59,466 bases of DNA from Streptomyces sp. SolWspMP-5a-2 (GTDB lineage Bacteria; Actinomycetota; Actinomycetes; Streptomycetales; Streptomycetaceae): the NCBI RefSeq assembly GCF_900091845.1, contig NZ_FMCI01000378.1, positions 1-59,466 on the forward strand, read 5' to 3'. Shown here one piece after another: positions 18,265 to 26,315 of this stretch. The notes under the pieces were generated by a model, which saw only the letters and a program-made list of their open reading frames with translations, was not told the DNA's origin and did not search any database. Every line of letters starts with the position of its first letter. Position 1 is the first letter of the stretch. The position numbers and the translations under genes are program-made.

Positions 18265-18686
18265 CCCGCCCTCCCCCTCGGCCCGCCGCGCACCGCGGCG
18301 ATACGCCCATGGTCGCACCGGCCACCGACAACGCGGCGGGACGGGTCGGGGCAGGACGGGACAGGACGAGACAGGTCGGGACGGGAGAGCCCGCGGCGGG
18401 GACAGAGGCGCACGCCGGGTCCGTTGTCAGTGGCGCCGCGTAGCTTTTCCGTACGGCCCGAAGTACCAGCGCACGACCCCGGGACCGGCCGCACGGTGTC
18501 AGGGCCCGCCGCGCGCACCGAGGTCCCGCCGCACGGACCGAAGCAACCCGCGCAGCCGGAAGGCACCCCCGCGCACCCCGGACCACCCGCCGTACCCGCT
18601 CGCCGTATCCGCCCGCCGTACCCGCTCGCCGTATCCGCCCGCCGTTCCGCCCGAACTCCCGTCCCGCTCCCGCGAGGAGGACGTCC
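18265..18686. other. Divergent spacer with two kinds of short repeats
   Basis: Lies between the divergent SNF2 and DUF1963-like genes. From about 18335 to 18400 the sequence is a degenerate array of ACGGGACAGG-like units, and 18589-18652 holds a 26-bp tandem repeat listed separately. GAGGAGG at 18674-18680 is the ribosome site of the rightward gene. Confidence 0.6.
18589..18652. repeat. 26-bp tandem direct repeat, two perfect copies plus a partial third
   Basis: Copies occupy 18589-18614 and 18615-18640 without any mismatch, followed by a degenerate start at 18641-18652. Each unit begins GCCGTACCCGCTCGCC. It lies about 35 nt upstream of the DUF1963-like start codon, within the likely promoter region. 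Confidence 0.85.
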
Positions 18687-19733
18687 ATGGCCGATGCCCG
18701 TGCCGATGACGATGCCGATGCCGCCGTCGAGGACCTGGTGGCCGCGTTCCCCGCGCTGGCCGGGCTCGTGCGTCCCGCCGTGCTGCTGCGTCCGGAGCCC
18801 GGTACGCCGGGCGTCCTGGACAGTTCGGTCGGCGGCCCGCTGCTGTGGCCCGCGGCCGAGCCGTGGCCGGTCTGCCGCGAGGCGCACGCCGTGGAGGTCC
18901 GCGTGAAGGTGCCGGACGAGGATCGCGCGGCCCTGGAACGCGTCGACCGCGCGGTGCGGGGCCGCCGCCGCGCCCGGCCGGAGCGCGCGGAGGAGACCAC
19001 GGCGGAGGAGACGGCGGTGCTGCGCCGGGTGCTGGCCGGGGCGGAGGCGCTGGACCGGATCTCCTGGGAGACGGTCCGCACCGTGTGGGACACCTCGGGT
19101 CCCGGCGTCGCCATGGTCCCACTGCTGCAACTGCGGCACCCGCGCGCGTCCGCCGCCGCCGGTCGGCCGCGGACGGGGCGACCGGACGGCGCCGACCTGC
19201 TCCAGGTCCTGTGGTGCCCCAACGACCACGGCGAACTGCCGGACCAGTCGGGCTACCACGGCCCCGCGCTGGAGATACGCCACCGCACCGCCGCGCGGGT
19301 GGCCCGGGACCGCGTCCTGACGAGCCCACCCCGCCCGGACCGCGCCGAGGACGCCTACCTGCCGACCCCGTGTCTCCTCTCGCCGCAACCGGTGGCCGAC
19401 CTCGCCGATCCGGACGGGCTCCCGGACCCGGACGACCTCCCGGCCGCGCTCGCCGAGGAGGCGCGGCGGTGGGCCGGGCGGCGGGGCGCGGGCGCGGTCC
19501 CGCTCAACGTGCCGTCCCGGCGGCCCGACTGGAAGCTGGGCGGCTGGCCCGGCCTGGACCTCTCCGGCCCCGATTCCCTGGACTGTGTGTCCTGCGGCGC
19601 CCCGACGCGGCTGCTGCTGACCGTCCCCAGCAGCGTGGACGGCCCGGACATCAGCGTCGGCCGCTTCGGCACCCTGCGGGTGCACACCTGCCCGGAGGAC
19701 GGGAGGCATCCGGCCCGGCTCCACCTCCAGTGA
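18687..19733 (+). CDS. Conserved protein, DUF1963-like
   Basis: A 348-residue, probably cytoplasmic protein. Fold clues for a DUF1963/YwqG-like protein are GGPLLWPAAEPWPVC near residue 50, LLQVLWCPNDHG in the middle, KLGGWP near residue 290, and a closing CVSCGAPTRLLLTVPSS then HTCPED. The Cys-x2-Cys and later CPED suggest a possible metal site. The ATG at 18687 follows GAGGAGG at ideal spacing. It is convergent with the MFS gene and marks the right end of the left core block. No biochemical function is known. Confidence 0.75.
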   Translation: MADARADDDADAAVEDLVAAFPALAGLVRPAVLLRPEPGTPGVLDSSVGGPLLWPAAEPWPVCREAHAVEVRVKVPDEDRAALERVDRAVRGRRRARPERAEETTAEETAVLRRVLAGAEALDRISWETVRTVWDTSGPGVAMVPLLQLRHPRASAAAGRPRTGRPDGADLLQVLWCPNDHGELPDQSGYHGPALEIRHRTAARVARDRVLTSPPRPDRAEDAYLPTPCLLSPQPVADLADPDGLPDPDDLPAALAEEARRWAGRRGAGAVPLNVPSRRPDWKLGGWPGLDLSGPDSLDCVSCGAPTRLLLTVPSSVDGPDISVGRFGTLRVHTCPEDGRHPARLHLQ

Positions 19734-19767
19734 CCCGCCCGCCCGGGAAGCCTGCCCGGCGCGCCCG

Positions 19768-19854
19768 CCCGGCGGTCGTCGCACCCGGCGGTCGGCCTGC
19801 CCGGCGGTCGTCGCACCCGGCGGTCGGCCTGCCCGGCGGTCGTCGCACCCGGCG
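19768..19854. repeat. 32-bp tandem direct repeat, 2.7 copies, between convergent genes
   Basis: Perfect copies at 19768-19799 and 19800-19831 and a 23-nt partial copy at 19832-19854. Within each unit CCCGGCGGTCG recurs. The array fills the whole gap between the DUF1963-like and MFS stop codons. Copies abut without spacers, so this is not a CRISPR array. Confidence 0.9.
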
Positions 19855-19867
19855 TCGTCGCGCCCGC

Positions 19868-21433
19868 TCAGGCCGCCCGTTCGCCCGGTGTCCGGGGCCG
19901 CAGCAGCACCGCCGCCATGACCGCCGTCCCCGCCAGGCCGATGGAGGCGATCACGGCGACGGCGGTGAAGCCGTGGTCGTAGGCGCGGCGGGCCGCGTCG
20001 AGCACCGCGTGGGCGGTCGGCGCGGGCAGGTGGGTCATCACCTCCTCGGCGGTGGAGAACGACTCGCCCGCGGCGGCCCGCTGGTCCGGCGCGAGACCGG
20101 GCACCGCCGGGAGTCCGGCGCGGTAGAACAGCGTCAGGACCGTGCCGAGGACGGCGACGCCGAGGCCCGCGCCGAGTTCGAAGGACGTCTCCTGGATGGC
20201 GGCGGCCTCGCCCGAGCGCTCGGGCTGCGCGGCGCTCATGATGGAGTCGGCGCCCAGCGTCATGACGACGCCCGCGCCGTACCCGGCGGCGAGCAGCGGT
20301 GCCAGGAGCATGCCGTAGTGGGCGGTGTCCCCGACGGCGGCGATCGCCGCGAAGGCGACGGCGAACAGGGAAAGCGACCCGGTGAGGGCCCAGCGGTTGC
20401 CCCAGCGGTGCGCCGTCCAGGGGGCCGTGACCGCGCCGACGGCGTTGGCCGCGGCCAGCGGCATCAGCGCGAGCCCGGCGCGCAACGGCGAGTAGCCGCC
20501 CACCTGTTGCAGCCACTGGGTGAGGAAGAACAGCAGGGCGACATAGCTGCCGAAGCAGCCGATGACGCAGAGGGTGGCGGTGCTGAAGCGGCGTTCGGCG
20601 AAGAGGGAGAAGTCCAGCAGCGGTTCGGCCAGGCGCCGTTGGCGGCGGACGAAGGTGACCAGGAGCGCGGCGCCCACGACGGCCGTCACCACGATGACGG
20701 TGTTCACGCCCGCGTGCTCGCCCGCCTGCTTGAGCGCGTACACGACGCCCGCGAGGCCGGTCACCGAGAGCACCACGCTGGCCAGGTCCCAGCGGCGCGG
20801 CACGGGGTTCTTCGACTCGGGGACGACGCGGAGGCCGACGGCGAGGATGACGACGATGACGGGGATGTTGACCAGGAAGACGGCGCTCCAGCCCCACTGT
20901 TCGGCGACCAGTCCGCCGAGCAGCGGTCCGATGGTGGCGCCCACGCTGTGCGCGGAGGTCCACACCCCGATGGCGAAGGCGCGTTCCCGGTCGTCCGTGA
21001 AGACCACCCGGATGATCGCCACGGTGGAGGCCATGATCATGGCGGCGGCGACGCCGAGGGCCGCGCGGGCGGCGATGAGCTGCCCGGTCGACACCGAGAA
21101 GGCGCAGGCCGCGGAGGCGAGGCCGAAGGCGACGAAGCCGCTCAGCACCATCCGGCGGCGGCCGATGCGGTCGCCCAGGGTCCCGCAGGTGACGAGCAGG
21201 GCGGCGAGCGCCAGCGAGTACACGTCGACGATCCAGAGCAACTGCGCGGCGCTGGGCTGGAGGTCGAGGCTCATGCTCGGCACGGCGACGTGCAGCACGG
21301 TGAGGTCGATCCCGCACAGCAGCAGGCTTCCCGACACCACCGCGAGGACCAGCCACCGGCGCCGCGGGGAGGCCGCGAGCCGTTCCGATTCCGTCGCCGC
21401 CCGCGCCGGTGCGGACGCGTTCCTGTTCACCAT
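19868..21433 (-). CDS. MFS transporter, DHA2 (14-helix drug:H+ antiporter) family
   Basis: A 521-residue inner-membrane exporter with about 14 hydrophobic helices. Family signatures include LCGIDLTVLHVAVPSMS in helix 1, GTLGDRIGRRRM (motif A) and GVWTSAHSVGATIGPLLGG (motif C of antiporters). The start ATGGTGAAC at 21433 is chosen because the frame upstream lies in the control region. Divergent to the HxlR regulator with an 89-nt gap, it is probably the regulator's target. In context it is a candidate exporter or resistance determinant for the product of the adjacent cluster. Substrate is unknown. Confidence 0.9.
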   Translation of the reverse strand: MVNRNASAPARAATESERLAASPRRRWLVLAVVSGSLLLCGIDLTVLHVAVPSMSLDLQPSAAQLLWIVDVYSLALAALLVTCGTLGDRIGRRRMVLSGFVAFGLASAACAFSVSTGQLIAARAALGVAAAMIMASTVAIIRVVFTDDRERAFAIGVWTSAHSVGATIGPLLGGLVAEQWGWSAVFLVNIPVIVVILAVGLRVVPESKNPVPRRWDLASVVLSVTGLAGVVYALKQAGEHAGVNTVIVVTAVVGAALLVTFVRRQRRLAEPLLDFSLFAERRFSTATLCVIGCFGSYVALLFFLTQWLQQVGGYSPLRAGLALMPLAAANAVGAVTAPWTAHRWGNRWALTGSLSLFAVAFAAIAAVGDTAHYGMLLAPLLAAGYGAGVVMTLGADSIMSAAQPERSGEAAAIQETSFELGAGLGVAVLGTVLTLFYRAGLPAVPGLAPDQRAAAGESFSTAEEVMTHLPAPTAHAVLDAARRAYDHGFTAVAVIASIGLAGTAVMAAVLLRPRTPGERAA

Positions 21434-21522
21434 AGTCTCAGTTTCGGTAGGTATCGACGCGGGCCACAAGTACGGTCTTTTGTGTGCCCTAGTGCCATTC
21501 GGTATACCAATGGAGGTCAGTT
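21434..21522. promoter_or_regulatory. Shared MFS/HxlR control region with a GGTATACC palindrome
   Basis: The 89-nt divergent gap should hold both promoters and the HxlR operator. A perfect 8-bp palindrome, GGTATACC, lies at 21501-21508 in an AT-richer stretch 15 nt before the HxlR start. GGAGG at 21512-21516 is the HxlR ribosome site. Confidence 0.45.
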
Positions 21523-21927
21523 GTGCGTTCCAGCGTCGAAGACGCTCCGGAGTACTGCGCGATCGAGTTCGCCATGGAGGTTCTCGGGGGCCGTTGGAAA
21601 TTGGCCATTCTCAAGCAACTCGTTTCCGGAACACATCGGTTCGGGGAGCTGCGGCGGGCGCTGCCCGGCATCACGCAGCGCATGCTGACCCGTCAGCTGC
21701 GGGAGCTGGAGGCGGACGGTCTGGTGACCCGCACCGTCCACCGCGAGGTGCCGCCGAGGGTCGAGTACGCGCTGACCGACGTCGGACGCAGCCTGGACGC
21801 CATCACCGCGCAGTTGGACACGTGGGGCCGCTGGTACCAGGAGACGGTGCGGCGGACCCCCGCCGCCGGGGCGGGTGCGGAACCGGCCGGCACCGGGAGT
21901 CACAGCGTCGTGCGGATCTCGTCGTAG
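21523..21927 (+). CDS. HxlR-family winged-helix transcriptional regulator
   Basis: A 134-residue regulator. The HxlR signature is clear: EYCAIEFAMEVLGGRWKLAIL then FGELRRALPGITQRMLTRQLRELEADGLVTR. Cys-12 is in the position of the reactive cysteine in redox- or electrophile-sensing HxlR members. It starts at GTG 21523 with GGAGG 6 nt upstream. Divergent from the MFS gene, and its 3' end overlaps that of the convergent nitroreductase gene by 28 nt. It probably controls the exporter and perhaps the leftward operon. Confidence 0.92.
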   Translation: MRSSVEDAPEYCAIEFAMEVLGGRWKLAILKQLVSGTHRFGELRRALPGITQRMLTRQLRELEADGLVTRTVHREVPPRVEYALTDVGRSLDAITAQLDTWGRWYQETVRRTPAAGAGAEPAGTGSHSVVRISS

Positions 21928-22511
21928 CCGAGCCGCGGGCCGCGGGCACGGGCGCCGTCCGGCGCGGGTCGGCCGATGTTCACGAGGAGCAGCGCGGACA
22001 GGGCGCCGTCCGGAAAGAATTCACGGTCGACGCCGTCCTCGTCGAAACCGCTCATGGGCCCGGCGGCGAGTCCCGCGGCCCGTATCCCGATGATGAAATA
22101 GGCCGCCTGCAGGGCGCCGTTGAACCGCGCGGACCGCTCCCGTTTCCCGCGTTCCCCGGTGAACAGGTCGCTCGCGCCGGGGAATTGCGGGAACTGTTCC
22201 GGCAGCCTCAGATGGAAATCGGTGTCGACGGCGAGGAGCGCGGTCAGCGGCGCCCGCAGGGTCTTCTCCCGGTTCCCGCGCGTCAGATGCCGGGCCAGCC
22301 GCTCCCGGCTCTCCGGCGAGCGGAGCAGCCAGAGCCGCAGCGGCTGCTGGTTGAAGGCGGTCGGCCCGTTCCTGACCAGGTCGTGGACGGCGCGGACCGT
22401 CTCGTCGGTGACCGGTTCGCCGGTGAACCGGTCCACGGTGTGCGCCTGCCGGAACAGCAGGTCCTGGGCCGTCCCGTCGAGGGCCAGCCGCCGTGTCGTC
22501 GTGTGCGTCAC
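21900..22511 (-). CDS. Nitroreductase family protein, RutE/malonic semialdehyde reductase-like
   Basis: A 203-residue flavoprotein of the NAD(P)H nitroreductase fold. Motifs include FTGEPVTDETVRAVHDLV, NGPTAFNQQPLR (flavin phosphate region) and QAAYFIIGIRAAGLAAGPM. The RutE subgroup reduces malonic semialdehyde in the uracil-degrading Rut pathway, but related enzymes act on other carbonyls or ring bonds. It begins 19 nt after the LLM monooxygenase stop and ends the leftward gene set. A close paralogue lies at 40509-41099 in the core block, so this copy appears to be a dedicated duplicate. Confidence 0.88.
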   Translation of the reverse strand: MTHTTTRRLALDGTAQDLLFRQAHTVDRFTGEPVTDETVRAVHDLVRNGPTAFNQQPLRLWLLRSPESRERLARHLTRGNREKTLRAPLTALLAVDTDFHLRLPEQFPQFPGASDLFTGERGKRERSARFNGALQAAYFIIGIRAAGLAAGPMSGFDEDGVDREFFPDGALSALLLVNIGRPAPDGARARGPRLGYDEIRTTL

Positions 22512-22530
22512 CGTCCCGTCCCGGCCCGGC

Positions 22531-23844
22531 TCAGAACTCGGTGAGGTTCTGGCGCAGGGTGCGCCCCGGCGTGTAGTGCGTGCGGGTGAGGCCGCGCCGT
22601 TGCAGCGCGGGCACCAGACCGTCGGTGATCTCGTCGACCCAGCGGCGGTCCAGCCGCAGCACCGGGGTGGTCAGCATGAACCCGTCGCCGCCGACCTCCT
22701 CCATCACCTCGCCCATCCGCTCGGCCACCTGGTCGGGCGTGCCGATCAGCTCCACCGAGGAGACCAGTCCGCCGGCCGCGTCCATCACCAGTTCGCGCAG
22801 GGTCTTGCCGCTGCCCCACTGCTGGAGCTGGTCGAGCGAGCCCTGTTCGCCGTTGGTCTCCAGCCGGTGGGGCAGCGGCTCGTCCAGGTCGAACCGGGCG
22901 AAGTCGATCTCGGTGAGCGCGGACGTCTCGGCGAGGACGTCGTGGATGAACTCCGGTGAGGAGATCATCCGCCGGTACTTGTCGCGGGCGTCCTGCTCGG
23001 TGTCGCCGAGGGTGGGCGTCACGCAGAACAGCACCTTGACGTCGTCGGGGTCGCGGCCCGCCGCCTCGGCGTGCTTGCGGACGTCGTCGCGGAACTGCTT
23101 CATGCCGCTGACGCCGTTGGCGATGGCGATCACCGAGTCGGCGTTGCGGGCGGCGAAGACCCGGCCCCGGGGCGAGGCTCCGGCCTGCACGAACGCGGGC
23201 CGGTGCTGCGGCGAGGGCACGGTGTTGAGCGGGCCGCGGACGCTGAAGTACTCGCCCCTGAAGTCGATCGGGCGGACCTTGGTGTGGTCGGCGTAGATCC
23301 CCTTCTCCCGGTCGAGGACGACGGCGTCCGCGTCCCAGGAGGCGAACAACTGCCGTACGACGTCGACGTATTCGTCGGCCATGGCGTACCGGGCGTCACG
23401 GGTCGGCAGCTTCTCCAGCCCGAAGTTCCGCGCGGCCAGGTCCTCGGCGCTGGTGACGATGTTCCAGCCGAACCGGCCGCCGAGCATGCTGTCCATCGTC
23501 GAGGCGAGCCGGGCCGTCATGAACGGCGGGTAGGCGAGCGTCGAGAGGGTGGCGACGATCCCGATGTGCGAGGTGGCGACGCCCATCGCGGCGGCCAGCG
23601 GGACCGGGTCGTGCTTGGGGACGACCATGCCCTGGCGCAGCGCCCGCTCGGAGGAACCGCCGTAGCTCTCGGGGACCATGAGCTTGTCCTCGATGATCAG
23701 GTAGTCGAAGCAGGCCCGTTCGAGCGCCCGCGCCACCTCCGTGTGGAACCGGCCGTCCCAGGGCGAGCCCCCGTTGCCGAAGGGCCCCTGCCACGCGTCC
23801 GGGGTGAAGTTGAAGATGCAGGCGAGGTGGAACTTGCGGGTCAC
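22531..23844 (-). CDS. LLM-class flavin-dependent monooxygenase (NtaA/SnaA/DszA type)
   Basis: A 437-residue bacterial-luciferase-like TIM-barrel oxygenase. It matches the nitrilotriacetate monooxygenase branch: HTEVARALERACFDYLIIEDK, LSTLAYPPFMTARLASTMD and GRFGWNIVTSAEDLAARNFG. These enzymes use reduced FMN from a partner reductase to hydroxylate or oxidatively cleave C-N or C-S bonds; a matching flavin reductase is at 26818-27480. Its start overlaps the creatininase stop by 4 nt, so the two are translationally coupled. It is at family length, longer than RutA (about 360-380 residues), so it is not simply RutA. Confidence 0.92.
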   Translation of the reverse strand: MTRKFHLACIFNFTPDAWQGPFGNGGSPWDGRFHTEVARALERACFDYLIIEDKLMVPESYGGSSERALRQGMVVPKHDPVPLAAAMGVATSHIGIVATLSTLAYPPFMTARLASTMDSMLGGRFGWNIVTSAEDLAARNFGLEKLPTRDARYAMADEYVDVVRQLFASWDADAVVLDREKGIYADHTKVRPIDFRGEYFSVRGPLNTVPSPQHRPAFVQAGASPRGRVFAARNADSVIAIANGVSGMKQFRDDVRKHAEAAGRDPDDVKVLFCVTPTLGDTEQDARDKYRRMISSPEFIHDVLAETSALTEIDFARFDLDEPLPHRLETNGEQGSLDQLQQWGSGKTLRELVMDAAGGLVSSVELIGTPDQVAERMGEVMEEVGGDGFMLTTPVLRLDRRWVDEITDGLVPALQRRGLTRTHYTPGRTLRQNLTEF

Positions 23845-24836
23845 TGCTGGTTCCCTTCGGCGTGGACGGCGGTCCGGCGCTGCGCGTCCGGCCGGTGATC
23901 GGGAGCGCGCAGATCGGCACCGGGACCGGCACCGCCCGGCTCAGGAGCGCGGTCGGCAGAGCGGTCGGGAGAGCGGTCGGGGCGAGGGTCGGGACGGTGG
24001 TCGGACGCGCGGTCGGGACGGCGGCCGGGAGAGCGGTCGGGATGGCGGTCCGGGCGGCTCTGGGCGAACAGCAGCCCGCTGCCGTCGCGCACCAGCGCGG
24101 TCGCCTCGTCGACGACGTGGCGCAGCAGCCGCTCGCCGAGCCCGGCGCTCGACCCGGACGTCGACGACAGCACCCCGCGGTGCGTGGTCTGCCCGACGTC
24201 CACCGGGTGCAGATAGATCCCGGCCCGGGGCGGGTCGTCGTGGTCGGGGCGCTCGTCGGTGACCAGGTCGGGGCGCAGGTGCAGCATCAGGCTGGTCTCG
24301 GTGACCCCGGCGTGCTCGGCGTGCCAGCCGGGGAACGCCGGGATCTCCGTGGCGGCCCAGGTGTCCCGGACCAGGCTCCACCAGCTGAACGCGAAGACCT
24401 CGGCGCCGTCGAACAGCCCCTGCTCGCGCACCTGGTCGAGCGCCTCGAAGAGGAACGGTTCGTTCTCGTAGTGGCCGTTGACGACGACGAGGCGGCCCAT
24501 GGGCAGCGCGGCCAGCGCCGAGAGCGTCTCGCGCAGGAACCGGACGAGGGTGTCGCCCGCCACGTAGACGGTGCCCGGGAAGTGGAGTCCGCCGCCGCTC
24601 TGCGGCAGGGACCGGGCGCCGACCGCCTGCGCGGGCAGCACGAACGCGTCGAGTTCCCGGGCGATCCCCTCGGCGAAACCTTCCGCCAGGATCAGATCGA
24701 CGGACAGCGGCAGATGCGGGCCGTGCTGCTCGATCGCGCCGACCGGCCAGACCACGGTGCGTCCGCGGACCGCGTCGGTGACCTGGGCGCTGGTCAGATC
24801 GGTGAGCAGGGGCGCCGGGGAGCGGCCGTCCGTCAT
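23841..24836 (-). CDS. Creatininase-family amidohydrolase with arginine/aspartate-repeat tail
   Basis: A 331-residue metal-dependent hydrolase. IEQHGPHLPLSVD provides Glu36, His38 and Asp47, and VVNGHYENE provides His122 and Glu124. These match the metal ligands of creatininase (Glu34, His36, Asp45, His120, Glu122) with a constant shift of two. The family opens cyclic amides or cleaves C-N bonds, including deformylases and peptidases in natural-product and cofactor pathways. Residues from about 255 on are a low-complexity tail of RPDR/SPDR units not expected in the family. It overlaps both neighbours by 4 nt. Confidence 0.9.
   Translation of the reverse strand: MTDGRSPAPLLTDLTSAQVTDAVRGRTVVWPVGAIEQHGPHLPLSVDLILAEGFAEGIARELDAFVLPAQAVGARSLPQSGGGLHFPGTVYVAGDTLVRFLRETLSALAALPMGRLVVVNGHYENEPFLFEALDQVREQGLFDGAEVFAFSWWSLVRDTWAATEIPAFPGWHAEHAGVTETSLMLHLRPDLVTDERPDHDDPPRAGIYLHPVDVGQTTHRGVLSSTSGSSAGLGERLLRHVVDEATALVRDGSGLLFAQSRPDRHPDRSPGRRPDRASDHRPDPRPDRSPDRSADRAPEPGGAGPGADLRAPDHRPDAQRRTAVHAEGNQQ
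23935..24056. repeat. 12-nt degenerate tandem repeat inside the creatininase tail
   Basis: About ten degenerate copies of GAGCGGTCGGGA (on the + strand) encode the SPDR/RPDR-like C-terminal tail. The reading frame is preserved throughout. Confidence 0.75.
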
Positions 24837-25711
24837 GCGACGGCTCCCCGGGACTCCCGGGCGGCGAACGGGCCGACGAGTTCCCCGGTCTCCGCCACGA
24901 TGCGCTCCAGCGTCTCGTACATGTCGGTGTGCAGCGCGGTGTAGACCTGCGCCACGGTGGCGCCGACGTTGAGGTAGTCGGCCACGTCCCGGCCGCCGGT
25001 CACCCCGCCGCCGCCCAGGATCGGCAGCTCCACACCGCGCTTGCGGAGCTGCCAGATCGCGGCCAGGACCAGCGGTTTGAGGCCGGGCCCCGAGTAGCCG
25101 AAGACGCCGTTCAGCTCCAGTTCCCCGGTCTCCGGGGAGACCGCGGCGCCGGGGATGGTGTCGCTGAGGGTGATGGCGTCGGCCCCGCCCGCGATGGCGG
25201 CGCGCACCCGGTCCTGGAGCCCCTCGCCGACGGCCAGCTTCACGGAGAACGGCAGATTGGTCCGGCCGCGGGTCTGGGAGGTGTAGGCGTAGACCCGGTC
25301 GGGGTTGTCGTCCTCCAGGCCGTCCTCCTCGTTGAGGCAGGAGATGCCGAGTTCCAGCGCGCGGCAGCCGGTCGCCTCGACGTCCTTGGCGAGCGCGGCC
25401 AGTTCGGCGGGGGTGTCGGCGTGCAGGGAGGCGATGACCGGCAGTCCGTCGTCGGCGAACGACCGCAGCACCCCCAGCCAGTGGTTCACCGACCGCTTGG
25501 AGTAGGTGGTGCTGTTCAGCATCCCGACGGGCAGGCGCAGGATCCGCTCGTCGAGGCCCTGCGGCGGCCTGGGGTGGATCGTCTTGGTGACGACGGCGCC
25601 CGCGCCCTTCTCGATGAGCTTGCGGATGTTGCGTTCCTGGTCCGTCAGCAGCCCGGATCCGACGATCACGGGGTTGGCCGGCGCCAGGCCGAGTATCGAT
25701 AGGTCGCTCAC
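24833..25711 (-). CDS. Dihydroorotate-dehydrogenase-like flavin oxidoreductase
   Basis: A 292-residue TIM-barrel FMN protein resembling class 1 DHODH and the C-terminal half of dihydropyrimidine dehydrogenase. Signatures include LGLAPANPVIVGSGLLT at the start, LELGISCLNEEDGL with a Cys near the catalytic loop, the FGYSGPGLKPLVLAAIWQLR segment, and GGGGVTGGRDVADYLNVGATVAQV for FMN phosphate. No Fe-S subunit is encoded nearby. Members oxidise or reduce the 5,6 bond of a pyrimidine ring. It heads the tightly coupled run of three genes (4-nt overlap with the creatininase gene). It is unlikely to be the housekeeping pyrD, given its context and the unusual LNEEDGL loop. Confidence 0.85.
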   Translation of the reverse strand: MSDLSILGLAPANPVIVGSGLLTDQERNIRKLIEKGAGAVVTKTIHPRPPQGLDERILRLPVGMLNSTTYSKRSVNHWLGVLRSFADDGLPVIASLHADTPAELAALAKDVEATGCRALELGISCLNEEDGLEDDNPDRVYAYTSQTRGRTNLPFSVKLAVGEGLQDRVRAAIAGGADAITLSDTIPGAAVSPETGELELNGVFGYSGPGLKPLVLAAIWQLRKRGVELPILGGGGVTGGRDVADYLNVGATVAQVYTALHTDMYETLERIVAETGELVGPFAARESRGAVA

Positions 25712-25775
25712 TGCGGGGACTCCGTCCGGCAGAGGGAGGGGTGGTCTGCGGAGAAAAGGGGGGACGGCCGGACGG

Positions 25776-26315
25776 CTAGGCGACGAGGCTCGCGCCGACC
25801 GCCTCGCGCTGCCGCTCGGTGGCGCTCAGCACGGCGTCGACGAGCAGGCTCGGCTTCTCGGTGAAAGCGTCGAAGTCGATGGCCTGGACGGCGCCCACCC
25901 GGTGCAGGCCCTTGAGGAGGTGGCTCGCGGACTCCACGAACGGCTGCTTGGTGATGAGGACGATGGGACGCCCCAGGGCGGTGGCCCAGCCGAGTTCGAC
26001 ATGGGTGCCGTCGGTGCGCCGCAGGACACCGTCCTCCAGGAGGGGCAGCACCGGCACGAAGACGTCGCACTTCCGCATCCAGCGGAAGTCCCGTACGGAG
26101 ACCTGCTCCGGGGTGAAGGAGGCGGTGTCGGCGCCGAACTTCTCGACGACGTGCGCGGAGAAGATGTTCGCGCCGTTCTCCTTGGCCGTGGTGATCGCCG
26201 TGGTGATGGCGTCCTGCAGGTCGCCGGCGAAGCCGCCCGCCAGGATGGCGTGCTGGATCGGCCCGCCGACGAAGACGTCGAGCCCCGAGAGAAGTCCGGC
26301 AGGGGTGGTGTCCAT
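25776..26315 (-). CDS. Nucleoside 2-deoxyribosyltransferase / nucleotide N-glycosidase family protein (MilB/BlsM-like)
   Basis: A 179-residue protein of the NDT fold. The order of motifs fits the CMP-hydrolase branch used in blasticidin and mildiomycin pathways: DVFVGGPI (residues 13-20) for the ribose-phosphate site, FSAHVVEKFGAD in the middle, CDVFVPVLP, then THVELGWATALGRPIVLI. Glu107 in THVELGW is the expected nucleophile. A hypothesis is therefore cleavage of a (deoxy)nucleotide, perhaps CMP, to a free base. The assignment is by motif recall, not alignment. The start at ATG 26315 precedes the first motif; the open frame upstream is repeat-rich and non-coding. The DHODH-like gene begins 64 nt downstream. 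Confidence 0.82.
   Translation of the reverse strand: MDTTPAGLLSGLDVFVGGPIQHAILAGGFAGDLQDAITTAITTAKENGANIFSAHVVEKFGADTASFTPEQVSVRDFRWMRKCDVFVPVLPLLEDGVLRRTDGTHVELGWATALGRPIVLITKQPFVESASHLLKGLHRVGAVQAIDFDAFTEKPSLLVDAVLSATERQREAVGASLVA

Noticed and set aside
19768..19854. CRISPR-like array
   Set aside because: Repeats abut without spacers and there are no cas genes; it is a simple tandem repeat.
17022..21356. A 1444-codon minus-strand open frame
   Set aside because: It is antisense or frame-shifted relative to the SNF2, DUF1963-like and MFS genes, with Arg/Pro-rich composition typical of high-GC shadow frames.
24833..25711. Housekeeping pyrD
   Set aside because: No other pyr genes nearby, an atypical catalytic loop (SCLNEEDGL), and tight coupling to a creatininase and an LLM monooxygenase.
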